From Oribacterium sp. KHPX15 (GTDB lineage: Bacteria > Bacillota > Clostridia > Lachnospirales > Lachnospiraceae): 64,000 nucleotides of DNA. Position 1 is the stretch's first letter, and each line of letters begins with the position of its first letter. The translations under genes were made by a program, and so were the position numbers. Under the pieces are notes generated by a model, which was given only the letters and a program-made list of their open reading frames with translations, was not told the DNA's origin and did no database searches. The stretch lies in assembly GCF_900107835.1 (NCBI RefSeq), contig NZ_FNRG01000001.1, forward strand, positions 1-64,000, given 5' to 3'. Positions 17,166-25,945 of this stretch are shown here, one piece after another.

Positions 17166-17320
17166 GGAAAATGCAAGGGATGTGTGCCGGCCCACTCGAT
17201 TGATAGCACATCGTGAGCGGTTTGTCCGTCTTGTTCGCACTGACGTGCGCCCGATACGGACAAACCACTCCCAATGTGCTCTCAACTCGCAAGCCTTGGC
17301 CCCCATCCCTTGCATTTTCC
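17166..17320. repeat. Long palindromic intergenic element, copy 1
   Basis: Outer stem: GGAAAATGCAAGGGATG (17166-17182) pairs perfectly with CATCCCTTGCATTTTCC (17304-17320). Inward come GGCCCA / CAAGCC internal-loop sequences, an ATTGATAG / CTCTCAA stem, and a central stem GCGGTTTGTCCGT / ACGGACAAACCACT tipped by GCACTGACGTGC. Related copies are at 36753-37076 and 55795-55957. It fills most of the 371-base gap between two divergent glycan genes; no ORF here looks coding. Confidence 0.88.
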
Positions 17321-17446
17321 TACATTTCGATGTCGTCTCGTAATAGTTGTTTCTTGAGATTTTTATACGTTTTTAGTAGAGTTATTTAATAAAAAGCAGA
17401 TTGGATATGGCTTTAAATAAAACGAATAACATTTTATGGGGTTTTT

Positions 17447-18631
17447 ATGTCAGAGAAATCAGCTTCAAAGAGGCTTTACTATCTTGATTCATTGAAATAT
17501 ATCTTTTGTCTTATTATTTTCTGGACTCACTTTACGGGAGCTTTCTGGACAATGTGTGAGATTAAGCCGGATCTTCGTCCGGAGCTCCAGGCGCTTTTTC
17601 TTCCGCCGCTTTCCATACTGGTGGATTCAAATCTGGCGCTTTACGGGTTCTGTATGCTGGCAGGGTACCTGGCGGCACATAAAAAGATATCGTCTTTGAA
17701 AGACCTGCTTGTACAGTTTATCACAAGATATATCAGGTTTGTGATTCCGTTTTTCTTTATAAATCTTATTTCGTTTGTGATTTACTACACCATCGGATTT
17801 CCAACTGTCATTTCCAGTCAACTTCTGAATAACAGCTGGATAGGCACTTTCTACAATCATGCGCCAACCTTAAGCGGGCTCATCACTGCCTCACTGACCA
17901 TGAGCGGCGAACTGAATGGCCCATTATGGATGATGAAGTACATCTTTTTCGGAACCTGTTTTATCTTTTTATATAATTTTGTAAGGGAACTCATAGAAAA
18001 GAAAGCATCATCCGGATCAGCGGCGGCAGTTATTATTTATGACATTATCTGTCTTCTTTGTATGATCTACAGTTTTTTTCATCTCCCGGAGCCAAACTTC
18101 TTCCACTTTCATCTGGTGCTCATGGGTGTAGTGCTGATGCGGATTAATGAACATATACAGAAAGGCAACAACTTCATGTTCCTGCCTGTTGCGATAGTGC
18201 CTGTATTTCTGGATGCCGGAGGACTCACCAATATCCTGTTTCCTTATATACATGCACATTTTCCGGAAATGAGTAAATACTTCATCTGGAACATGTACTG
18301 GGTAATAGGCTTCAGCTTTTTCCTGATACTGGGCATAATACATTCGCCCGCATTACAAAAAGCTTTGGAGATAAAGCCTTTGAGAACATTGGCTCCCTCT
18401 AACTTCTCAATTTACCTTATTCACTTTCCGCTCATAACATGCTTTTCACTTCACCTTTATATACTGATGGTGAACCGTATATCCTACAGCAAAGAGTTCA
18501 TTATTTTGGCGATCACCACCTTTACAGCCCTCTTTGTAATAGCCTGGATTTATGAAAACACAGTAGGAAAATTTCAAAACAGGATGATAAAAAAGATAAA
18601 TGATACAATAATGAAAACCATCTGTTTATAA
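17447..18631 (+). CDS. Acyltransferase 3 family membrane protein
   Basis: 394 residues. The N-terminus RLYYLDSLKYIFCLIIFWTHFTGAF fits the acyltransferase-3 start (D-x-L-K-x-I...H), followed by about ten helices, and the C-terminal SNFSIYLIHFPLITCF region. It probably O-acylates a surface glycan. It lacks the soluble insert of the other family member at 13892, so the two are not recent duplicates. It is the first plus-strand gene after the repeat element, with ATG 17447 chosen as the first in-frame Met before the family start; the ribosome site is weak (GGGG at about 17439). Confidence 0.83.
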   Translation: MSEKSASKRLYYLDSLKYIFCLIIFWTHFTGAFWTMCEIKPDLRPELQALFLPPLSILVDSNLALYGFCMLAGYLAAHKKISSLKDLLVQFITRYIRFVIPFFFINLISFVIYYTIGFPTVISSQLLNNSWIGTFYNHAPTLSGLITASLTMSGELNGPLWMMKYIFFGTCFIFLYNFVRELIEKKASSGSAAAVIIYDIICLLCMIYSFFHLPEPNFFHFHLVLMGVVLMRINEHIQKGNNFMFLPVAIVPVFLDAGGLTNILFPYIHAHFPEMSKYFIWNMYWVIGFSFFLILGIIHSPALQKALEIKPLRTLAPSNFSIYLIHFPLITCFSLHLYILMVNRISYSKEFIILAITTFTALFVIAWIYENTVGKFQNRMIKKINDTIMKTICL

Positions 18632-18731
18632 ACCTGTAATATTAGGAAATACCTCAAAAAAGTGGTATAATGAGTTATTAATATTTTTCGAGGAGTTATA
18701 AAGAGGCTTATTACAGAGCCCTTGTAAATAT

Positions 18732-19547
18732 ATGAAATATTTAAAACAACTGATAAGGGATATCATCGGGAGAAGGAGGATGATCCTGGATCTCGCAAAG
18801 TCAGATTTCCGAAAGAGATTTGTTGGATCCTATTTCGGGATCATCTGGATGTTTGTCCAGCCTCTCGTTACGGTAGCTATCTATGCTTTTATTTTCGGAC
18901 CCTACGGCTTCAAATCGGCGCCTCCGGTTCCCAACACAAGCTACGTAATCTGGCTGATTCCCGGCCTTGTTCCCTGGTTTTACTTCAGTGAAGCCATGAA
19001 CACCATAACAGGAATACTTCATGAGTACAGCTATCTCGTGAAGAAGGTTGTATTCCCTGTGGAACTTTTGCCCATCATAAAGCTGGCATCCTGTTTTTTT
19101 GTACACCTTTGCTTTATTGTCATTATGGTGGCGGCGTACCTGATCTCCGGAAAGATGCCGCAGCCAAGCTGGATACAGATCCTATACTACAGCTTTGCGG
19201 CTTCCGTTCTGGCATTGGGACTTGGTTATCTTACAAGTGCTGTTAATGTCTTCTTTAAGGACATGCAGCAGATAGTAGGGATAATGCTTCAGTTCGGCAT
19301 CTGGATGTGCCCCATTATGTATGATGAGACATTATTCACAAGCCGTGCACCCTGGGTCGGAACAGTACTTAAGCTTAACCCGTTTTACTACATCGTTGCA
19401 GGGTACCGTGATTCAATGCTGACAGGGGATCCGTTCTGGATGAGACCCACACTGAGCATTTACTTTTGGGCTGTTACCCTCATCATATTTTTCATGGGAC
19501 TCGGATTCTTTAAACGGGTACGCCCGCATTTCTCGGACGTTCTTTGA
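18732..19547 (+). CDS. ABC-2 type polysaccharide/teichoic acid export permease
   Basis: 271 residues, six predicted helices. The N-terminal KSDFRKRFVGSYFGIIWMFVQPLVTVAIYAFIF is diagnostic of the Wzm/TagG/KpsM permease family. With an ATPase (Wzt/TagH) it would export undecaprenyl-linked polysaccharide or teichoic acid. No such ATPase gene follows; the next gene is plsC. The partner must be encoded elsewhere or be shared. No clear AGGAGG site precedes the ATG, and the leader of 100 bases may carry its own promoter. Confidence 0.87.
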   Translation: MKYLKQLIRDIIGRRRMILDLAKSDFRKRFVGSYFGIIWMFVQPLVTVAIYAFIFGPYGFKSAPPVPNTSYVIWLIPGLVPWFYFSEAMNTITGILHEYSYLVKKVVFPVELLPIIKLASCFFVHLCFIVIMVAAYLISGKMPQPSWIQILYYSFAASVLALGLGYLTSAVNVFFKDMQQIVGIMLQFGIWMCPIMYDETLFTSRAPWVGTVLKLNPFYYIVAGYRDSMLTGDPFWMRPTLSIYFWAVTLIIFFMGLGFFKRVRPHFSDVL

Positions 19548-19664
19548 GAAAAAATCCATGTTCCCGGATAACGTTATACCTTCCCTAAATCAAATATATT
19601 TATTTGCATTAAGGGCATTGATTTAAGCTCTTCATGAAGAAGAGTCAAGATTCAGGAGGAATTC

Positions 19665-20414
19665 ATGATTTACACAATACTTGCATTAGCGCATTTAATC
19701 TTTTTCTTCACAATCGGTGATATTTTTAATGCCAAAAAAATAGAAAAAGTTGAGGACAGAAGAGAAAGATCTCTTGCAACCCTTAATAAGGTGCAGGTGT
19801 TGTTTCGCAACATTCTGAATTCCTGCAAGGTTACTTATGATGTTGAAGGAATGGAGAACCTTACAAACATTCCAAAGGAAGAGGGAGTTATGTTTGTGGG
19901 TAATCACCGCTCCTATTTTGACGTGGTCATAGGCTACACACTTGTAGACAGACCTACAGGTTTTGTTGCAAAGATAGAGATGCAGAAGATTAAGCCTCTG
20001 GCAAGATGGATGGACTATGCAGGCTGTCTCATGATAGACAGAAACGATCTCAGGCAGTCCCTTAAGGTTATTCTTACAGCAATAAAGTACGTGAAAGCCG
20101 GGATCTCCATTTACATTTATCCCGAAGGAACACGTTCTCATAGTGAGACGGAGGAAGAAATGCTGCCGTTCAAGGAAGGCTCCTTCAAGATCGCAGAAAA
20201 GGCCGGCTGCAAGATAGTGCCGATTTCAATGATACACACCAGAGAAGTTTTGGAATCCCATTTTCCTTTTATTCATCCTCAGCACGTTAAGGTAAAGATC
20301 GGAGAGCCGATACTTATGAGTGAGCTTACGGAAGAAGAAAGAAATCATATCGGAAGCTATGCCAGAGACAAGGTTATAGAGGGCATAAAGGAATTGAAAG
20401 CAAAAGAAGCTTAA
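19665..20414 (+). CDS. plsC: 1-acyl-sn-glycerol-3-phosphate acyltransferase
   Basis: 249 residues. One N-terminal membrane helix, then the acyltransferase motifs: H81-RSYF-D86 (HX4D) and YPEGTRSHSE (motif III), with GFVAKIEMQKI between them. PlsC adds the second acyl chain to make phosphatidic acid, the precursor of all membrane phospholipids. AGGAGG lies seven bases before ATG 19665. The gene is 33 bases upstream of pheA and may be co-transcribed with it. Confidence 0.9.
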   Translation: MIYTILALAHLIFFFTIGDIFNAKKIEKVEDRRERSLATLNKVQVLFRNILNSCKVTYDVEGMENLTNIPKEEGVMFVGNHRSYFDVVIGYTLVDRPTGFVAKIEMQKIKPLARWMDYAGCLMIDRNDLRQSLKVILTAIKYVKAGISIYIYPEGTRSHSETEEEMLPFKEGSFKIAEKAGCKIVPISMIHTREVLESHFPFIHPQHVKVKIGEPILMSELTEEERNHIGSYARDKVIEGIKELKAKEA

Positions 20415-20447
20415 AGACATAATTCAGAGACTGAAAGGGACCGACAC

Positions 20448-21590
20448 ATGGAAAACAAAGAGACACTTCTGGATATCAGGGATCAGCTTGACACCATAGA
20501 CAGAGACATTACCCTGCTTTACAAGAAACGTATGGATCTCTGTGCCAGGGTTGCTGAAGTAAAGATCAACAGCGGAAAAGCAGTTTTTGATCCTGCGAGA
20601 GAACAGCAGAAGCTGGATTCGGTAGCGTCTTATCTGGAAAGTGATTTTGACAAGAAGGCAATTAAGGAACTGTATCGTCAGATGATGACCATTTCCCGGA
20701 GACTTCAGTTCGGTATCATGACTCAGCACGGAAAGAACTTTGATTCCGGTTTTTCGAAAATCAGCGAGATAGATAAGACAGGAAAGAAGGCTGTATATCA
20801 GGGTGTGGAAGGTGCCTATGCCCAGCTTGCGGCATTCAAATGTTTCGGTACAGATTATGACATAGAAAGCGTTCATACCTGGAAGGACGCAGCGGACATG
20901 GTGAGAGCGGGGAAAGCCGACTATGCAGTGATCCCTATCGAAAATTCAAGCCATGGCGTGGTTTCTGACAATTTTGACCTGATGATAAAATATCCCGAAC
21001 TTGCTATAATAGAGGAAGTAGATTTAAAGGTAGAACATGCACTTATGGGTGTAGAGGGAGCTTCCGTTTCGGGACTTAAGGAAGTATATTCCCACCCTCA
21101 GGCATTGGGACAGTGCAGCGATTTTTTTGATGCCCATCCCGGTATAAAGCCGGTTCCGGTTATCAATACAGCGGTTGCTGCCAAGTACGTGAAAGATAAA
21201 GGAGATGCAACTATAGCTGCATTAGCCTCGGAAAGATCTGCCGAGCTTTACGGTCTCAACATTCTTCAGAGATCAGTGAACCAGCAGAAAACAAACACCA
21301 CAAGATTTCTCGTTATCGGAAAGGACAAGGTTTACACCGATAAGGCAAAGAGGATAAGCCTCTGCTTTGAAGCTCAGCACGAGCCGGGAGCTCTGTACAA
21401 CATCCTCGGAAACTTTATTTTCAATGATGTCAATATGACTATGATCTCATCCCGTCCTATTCCGGAACACATCTTTGAGTATCGCTTTTTTGTTGATATC
21501 GAAGGAAGACTTGACATGCCAAATGTTATCAATGCAATTTCCGGCATGGGGGATCAGGTGTCAGAATTAAGGATACTCGGTAACTACTGA
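20448..21590 (+). CDS. pheA: Bifunctional chorismate mutase / prephenate dehydratase
   Basis: 380 residues in P-protein order. Residues 1-90 are an AroQ chorismate mutase (RDQLDTIDRDITLLYKKRM). Residues about 105-285 are prephenate dehydratase, with VYQGVEGAYAQLAAF, PIENSSHGVVSDNFDL and the TNTTRF motif. Residues about 295-380 are an ACT regulatory domain, including GALYNILGNF and SRPIPEHIFEYRFFVD. The protein makes phenylpyruvate from chorismate for phenylalanine synthesis and is normally feedback-inhibited by phenylalanine through the ACT domain, whose ESRP-like motif is present here as SSRPIP. Confidence 0.93.
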   Translation: MENKETLLDIRDQLDTIDRDITLLYKKRMDLCARVAEVKINSGKAVFDPAREQQKLDSVASYLESDFDKKAIKELYRQMMTISRRLQFGIMTQHGKNFDSGFSKISEIDKTGKKAVYQGVEGAYAQLAAFKCFGTDYDIESVHTWKDAADMVRAGKADYAVIPIENSSHGVVSDNFDLMIKYPELAIIEEVDLKVEHALMGVEGASVSGLKEVYSHPQALGQCSDFFDAHPGIKPVPVINTAVAAKYVKDKGDATIAALASERSAELYGLNILQRSVNQQKTNTTRFLVIGKDKVYTDKAKRISLCFEAQHEPGALYNILGNFIFNDVNMTMISSRPIPEHIFEYRFFVDIEGRLDMPNVINAISGMGDQVSELRILGNY

Positions 21591-21604
21591 TAAGGGAGTT
21601 TGCC

Positions 21605-23824
21605 ATGGCATTTAATACTAAAAATGTTTTTGATCCGGGTAACTACACAAATCGTGAATTAAGCTGGCTTGACTTTGATGCCCGTTGTCTTTATGAGGCA
21701 AGGAATCATGACGAGCCTTTGTTTGAGAGACTGAAATTTTTAAGCATTACCGCCTCCAATCTGGATGAGTTCTATACCGTCAGAGTGGCTTCTCTCAAGG
21801 ATCAGGTCAATGCCGGATATCTGAAGAAGGATATAGCCGGTATGACACCGCAGCAGCAGCTGGATGCCATCTCGGAAAAGGTTCAGGGATTTATGAGCCT
21901 GCAGTATTCAACCTACAACAGGTCCATACTGCCTGCCCTCAGGAATCAGGGACTTTACCTCATCTCCGAGCATGAGAAGCTTACTGAAGAGGAAGGCGGG
22001 TTTATCGATAAGTATTTTAAGGAGCAGGTATATCCTGTTCTTACACCGGTTGCTGTGGATTCCTCAAGGCCATTCCCGCTGGTGCTTAACAGAACCCTGA
22101 ATATTGCGGCTCTGGTTAAACCCAAGAAGGTAAAGGGAAAGAGCATTACCAGCAAGAAACATAAAAAGGCAGCCGGCCTCGACATCACCCAGGACAACTT
22201 CGAGTTTGCGATGGTACAGGTGCCGAATACTCTTCCGCGTCTTGTGGAGCTTCCTGAGGAAACATTGGCAGACGGAAAGAAGCAGAGGGTCTTCATATTG
22301 CTGGAAGAGATCATAGAGCGTAATATGGGACTGCTGTTTGCGAATTACGAGATAGTCTCTACCCATTTGTTCAGAATCATGAGAAATGCCGACCTCAGTA
22401 TCGATGAAGAAGAGGCAACGGATCTTCTTGAAGAGATAAAGAAACAGCTTAAGCAGCGCCGCTGGGGCGAAGTAGTGCGTCTCGAGGTGGAGGACACCAT
22501 AGATAGGCGGCTTCTCAAGGTACTCCGTAAAGAGCTTGCCATTGAGAACAAAAATGATGTTTACAGGATAAACGGCCCTCTGGATCTCACCTTCCTTATG
22601 AAGCTTTATAATGTGGAAGGCTTTGAGCATCTGAAGACTCCGCCGTATGTTCCTCAGCCGGTACCGGCTCTTGATAATGAGGATTCCATATTTAAATGCA
22701 TCAGGCAGAAGGATATCTTTGAGACCGTACCGTATGAAACCTTTGATTCGGTTGTAAGGCTTATTAAGGATGCCTCGAAGGATCCGGAAACCCTGGCCAT
22801 AAAGATCACACTTTACAGAGTGTCGGGTAATTCCCCCATAGTAAAGGCTCTGGAGGAGGCAACCGCAAACGGCAAGGATGTTACTGCTCTCGTAGAGCTT
22901 AAAGCCCGTTTTGATGAAGAGAACAATATCCAGTGGGCAGAGCGTCTGGAAAAAGCAGGTGCTCACGTTATCTATGGACTTGTGGGACTCAAGACCCACA
23001 GTAAAATTGCTCTTGTAGTCCGCAGGGAAAAAGATGGAATCCGCAGATATGTGCATCTTGCAACCGGAAACTATAATGACAGCACGGCCAAGCTTTATAC
23101 CGATCTCGGTATCTTCACCTGCCGTCCCGAATTTGGAGAGGATGCTTCCAATTTCTTTAACATGATCTCCGGATATTCTGAGCCCGAGAACTGGAATGAA
23201 CTGATTCTGGCACCTTTATGGCTCAGAAAATGGGTATTGAAAAAAATACGTAAGGAAATAGAGAACGCAAAGAAAGGGCTTCCTGCTAAAATAACAGCAA
23301 AGATGAACTCACTCTGCGATCCTGAGGTTATAGGAACTCTTTATGAGGCCAGTCAGGCAGGAGTCGAGATAGACCTTATAGTCAGAGGTATATGCTGCTT
23401 AAGAGCCGGCATACCAAAACTCAGCGATCATATACGTGTGAGATCCATAGTCGGATATTTCCTTGAGCATGCCCGTATTTTCAGATTTGAAAACGGCGGG
23501 GATCCGGAGTATTATCTCGGAAGTGCAGACTGGATGCCGAGAAACCTTGACAGACGTATAGAGATTGTGTTCCCTGTTCATGACAAAGACATTCAGAACA
23601 GACTTCAGCATATCCTGGATCTGGAACTTGCGGATAATGTTAAAGCCTCTATCATGGATGAGAAAGGTGAGTATCATCACCCTGACCTGAGAGGCCGCAA
23701 GCAGATAAATTCCCAGGAGCTTCAGTGCAAAGAAGCCATGGAGCAGAGCAAAAAGCTGAAGGGCCGCAAAAAGTCTGAAAAGAAATTATTCAAACCAGTA
23801 GAACATAAAGATATTAAGAAGTAA
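21605..23824 (+). CDS. ppk1: Polyphosphate kinase 1
   Basis: 739 residues, typical PPK1 length. N-domain NRELSWLDFDARCLYEA and SNLDEFYTVRVASL; head domain; two phospholipase-D-like catalytic domains with the autophosphorylated histidine H465 (GLKTHSKIALV) and the second conserved histidine H622 (FLEHARIFRF). PPK1 polymerises ATP gamma-phosphate into inorganic polyphosphate. The C-terminus is extended by a lysine-rich tail (KKLKGRKKSEKKLFKP). It lies 14 bases after pheA and 25 bases before a response regulator gene, so polyphosphate synthesis and the two-component pair may be co-expressed. Confidence 0.94.
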   Translation: MAFNTKNVFDPGNYTNRELSWLDFDARCLYEARNHDEPLFERLKFLSITASNLDEFYTVRVASLKDQVNAGYLKKDIAGMTPQQQLDAISEKVQGFMSLQYSTYNRSILPALRNQGLYLISEHEKLTEEEGGFIDKYFKEQVYPVLTPVAVDSSRPFPLVLNRTLNIAALVKPKKVKGKSITSKKHKKAAGLDITQDNFEFAMVQVPNTLPRLVELPEETLADGKKQRVFILLEEIIERNMGLLFANYEIVSTHLFRIMRNADLSIDEEEATDLLEEIKKQLKQRRWGEVVRLEVEDTIDRRLLKVLRKELAIENKNDVYRINGPLDLTFLMKLYNVEGFEHLKTPPYVPQPVPALDNEDSIFKCIRQKDIFETVPYETFDSVVRLIKDASKDPETLAIKITLYRVSGNSPIVKALEEATANGKDVTALVELKARFDEENNIQWAERLEKAGAHVIYGLVGLKTHSKIALVVRREKDGIRRYVHLATGNYNDSTAKLYTDLGIFTCRPEFGEDASNFFNMISGYSEPENWNELILAPLWLRKWVLKKIRKEIENAKKGLPAKITAKMNSLCDPEVIGTLYEASQAGVEIDLIVRGICCLRAGIPKLSDHIRVRSIVGYFLEHARIFRFENGGDPEYYLGSADWMPRNLDRRIEIVFPVHDKDIQNRLQHILDLELADNVKASIMDEKGEYHHPDLRGRKQINSQELQCKEAMEQSKKLKGRKKSEKKLFKPVEHKDIKK

Positions 23825-23848
23825 AGACAAAAAGTAAAAGGAGTAGTT

Positions 23849-24550
23849 ATGCCACAGATTAATATTCTTGTAGTAGATGATGAAAAGGAGATCGCCGAGC
23901 TTGTTGAGATTTATCTGGTAAGTGACGGATATAAGGTGTTCAAAGCCTATAACGCCGAGGATGGACTCAGGATTCTGGATGAGCAGGAGATCCACCTGGT
24001 ACTCCTTGATATCATGATGCCGGGCATGAACGGTCTCGAGATGTGCAAGAAGATCCGTGAAAAGTCCAATATCCCTGTAATCATGCTTTCAGCAAAGTCC
24101 ACAGACCTTGATAAGATCGTGGGTCTTACCGGAGGAGCTGACGATTACGTTACTAAGCCCTTCAATCCTCTGGAGCTTACAGCCAGAGTGAAGTCACAGC
24201 TTCGCAGATATACACAGTTAAATCCGAACGCTGCCAACCAGTTCACTAACAATGAGATAACCATCCGCAACATGACTATCAATAAGGATAATCACAAGGT
24301 TATCATCGACGGAGAGGATATAAAGCTTACACCTATTGAGTTTGATATACTCTTCCTTCTGGCTTCTCATCCCGGTAAGGTATTCTCCACAGATGAGATA
24401 TTTGAGAAGGTATGGAACGAAAAGGTTTATGAGGCCAATAACACAGTTATGGTCCATATCCGTCGTCTCCGCGGAAAGATGAAGGAAGACAGCAGAGAAA
24501 ACAAGATCATTACCACCGTTTGGGGCGTTGGATATAAGATTGAAAAATGA
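23849..24550 (+). CDS. OmpR/PhoB family response regulator
   Basis: 233 residues. Receiver domain with acidic pocket D10-D11, phosphorylated D54 (LLDIMMPGMNG) and K103 (VTKPFNPLE), then a winged-helix DNA-binding domain (LTPIEFDILFLLASHPGKVFS ... VMVHIRRLRGKMKED). It resembles VanR-type regulators. The sensor kinase gene follows after 180 bases. Target genes are not known; the neighbouring ppk1 and ABC cluster are candidates. AAAAGGAG lies upstream of the ATG. Confidence 0.92.
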   Translation: MPQINILVVDDEKEIAELVEIYLVSDGYKVFKAYNAEDGLRILDEQEIHLVLLDIMMPGMNGLEMCKKIREKSNIPVIMLSAKSTDLDKIVGLTGGADDYVTKPFNPLELTARVKSQLRRYTQLNPNAANQFTNNEITIRNMTINKDNHKVIIDGEDIKLTPIEFDILFLLASHPGKVFSTDEIFEKVWNEKVYEANNTVMVHIRRLRGKMKEDSRENKIITTVWGVGYKIEK

Positions 24551-24554
24551 TTTT

Positions 24555-24600
24555 AAGCCGGACGGAGCACTGCAGACGCAGGAGTTCCTCCGGCTTTATT
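24555..24600 (+). terminator. Terminator after the response regulator gene
   Basis: AAGCCGGA (24555-24562) pairs with TCCGGCTT (24589-24596), with a short T-run. It would reduce read-through from the regulator to the kinase gene. Confidence 0.65.
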
Positions 24601-24622
24601 TGTAGAGTGCTATCGGTGTCAT

Positions 24623-24687
24623 GGGGAACGGTCCTCAATTGTGATTGCCACCGGGGACGGTTCTCAACTGCGAGAACCGTCCCCGGT
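24623..24687. repeat. REP-like GGGGACGGTTCTC palindrome
   Basis: ACCGGGGACGGTTCTC (24650-24665) and GAGAACCGTCCCCGGT (24672-24687) form a perfect 16-bp stem. A degenerate direct copy of the left arm (GGGGAACGGTCCTCAA) precedes it at 24623. The same palindrome occurs at 51770-51819. This class of dispersed hairpin is familiar in Clostridia. Confidence 0.88.
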
Positions 24688-24730
24688 AGTATACCCATGG
24701 CAGAGAATCATTGAGAGGTGAGACAAAGCC

Positions 24731-25945
24731 TTGGATAACGAAAAGAAACAAAATACCGGCAGGATCAGTACAGGGCGCGGTTACATGATGCAGATTATTG
24801 CAAATATAGGCGTTTCGGCAGTGATCACCGCAGTTCTTGAGGTCTTTCTGGTTACCAACATTACAGCCATCACAAGTTTTCTTTATCAGACGGGAAACGA
24901 CTCGCAGACAGTGAAACGTTTTGCTTTCGGGTCTACGATAAGTGTCCTTCTTTTTGTGTTGTTCGGAATAGCTGTTTTTTCTTTTATCTTTTTGATGATG
25001 CAAAGGAAAACCGCAAGAGACATTGAGACCATCGCCAATGCGGTGCAGCAGATTTCGGAAGGGGATCTCACCACAAAGCTTGATGTTACAGGTGAGGGAG
25101 AGCTGACAGAGATTGCCGAAAACATCAGCCGCATGGAGAAGGATATAAGGGATCTCATTGAGAAGGAGCGAAATTCGGAGCAGTCAAAAACAGACCTTAT
25201 CACCAATGTTGCTCATGATCTGAGAACTCCTCTTACATCAATTATCGGATATCTGGAACTACTCAGAAAGAACAACAGCATTTCTCCGGAAATGAGACAG
25301 AAATACCTGGATATAGCCTACAACAAATCGGAGAGACTTCAGAAGCTTATCGAAGAGCTTTTCGGATTCACCAAGCTTTCCTACGGAAAAGTGAACCTGA
25401 ACATCAAAGAGGTTGATATAGTAAAGCTCCTGGCACAGCTGCTGGAGGAAAGTTATCCTAATTTCGCGAAGAACGGGCTCAGCTACGATTATGTTTCCAA
25501 TACCGGATCCCAGATCATAGAAGCAGACGGTGACCTTCTGGCCCGGCTTTTTGACAATCTTATCAATAACGCCATCAAGTACGGCAAAGAGGGTAAGAGA
25601 GTAAAGGTGAATCTGCGTGCCGACAGAGAGATCGTAACCATCAAGATCGTCAATTACGGTTATGTGATTCCGGAAAAGGAACTGCCGCTTATTTTTGACA
25701 GATTTTACAGAACGGATCACAGTCGTACCACTCAGAACGGCCCCGGCGGAACGGGACTTGGACTTGCTATCGTTAAAAACATTACCGACATGCATCATGG
25801 TGCGGTTTCGGTATCTTCTGATCTTTCGGGAACAGTTTTTACTGTTAAGCTGAAGATCCACTTTGAGGAAGGGAAAGAGAATTTTGAATCCAGAAATATT
25901 GAATCCCACAATCATGACTCAAGAGGTTATGACTACAGAAGATAA
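24731..25945 (+). CDS. Membrane sensor histidine kinase (VanS-like)
   Basis: 404 residues from TTG 24731. Two membrane helices (about 22-42 and 68-90) flank a very short external loop of about 25 residues, so it probably senses within or at the membrane. Then HAMP (about 90-145), HisKA with H162 in NVAHDLRTPLTS, and HATPase with DNLINNAIKYG and GTGLGLAIVKNI. The C-terminal tail is His/Asp/Arg-rich. It pairs with the response regulator upstream; the REP-like hairpin lies between the two. Its 3' end overlaps the next gene. Confidence 0.9.
   Translation: MDNEKKQNTGRISTGRGYMMQIIANIGVSAVITAVLEVFLVTNITAITSFLYQTGNDSQTVKRFAFGSTISVLLFVLFGIAVFSFIFLMMQRKTARDIETIANAVQQISEGDLTTKLDVTGEGELTEIAENISRMEKDIRDLIEKERNSEQSKTDLITNVAHDLRTPLTSIIGYLELLRKNNSISPEMRQKYLDIAYNKSERLQKLIEELFGFTKLSYGKVNLNIKEVDIVKLLAQLLEESYPNFAKNGLSYDYVSNTGSQIIEADGDLLARLFDNLINNAIKYGKEGKRVKVNLRADREIVTIKIVNYGYVIPEKELPLIFDRFYRTDHSRTTQNGPGGTGLGLAIVKNITDMHHGAVSVSSDLSGTVFTVKLKIHFEEGKENFESRNIESHNHDSRGYDYRR

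Noticed and set aside
17077-17292. N-terminal extension of the DUF2142 protein
   Set aside because: The frame is open, but it runs through the palindromic element. Residues are Cys/Pro/Ser-rich without homology, and a natural start (MLKLHK) exists at 17076.
22064-23056. 330-residue minus-strand ORF within ppk1
   Set aside because: It is fully antisense to a complete, conserved gene, lacks a ribosome site and is an artefact of codon bias.
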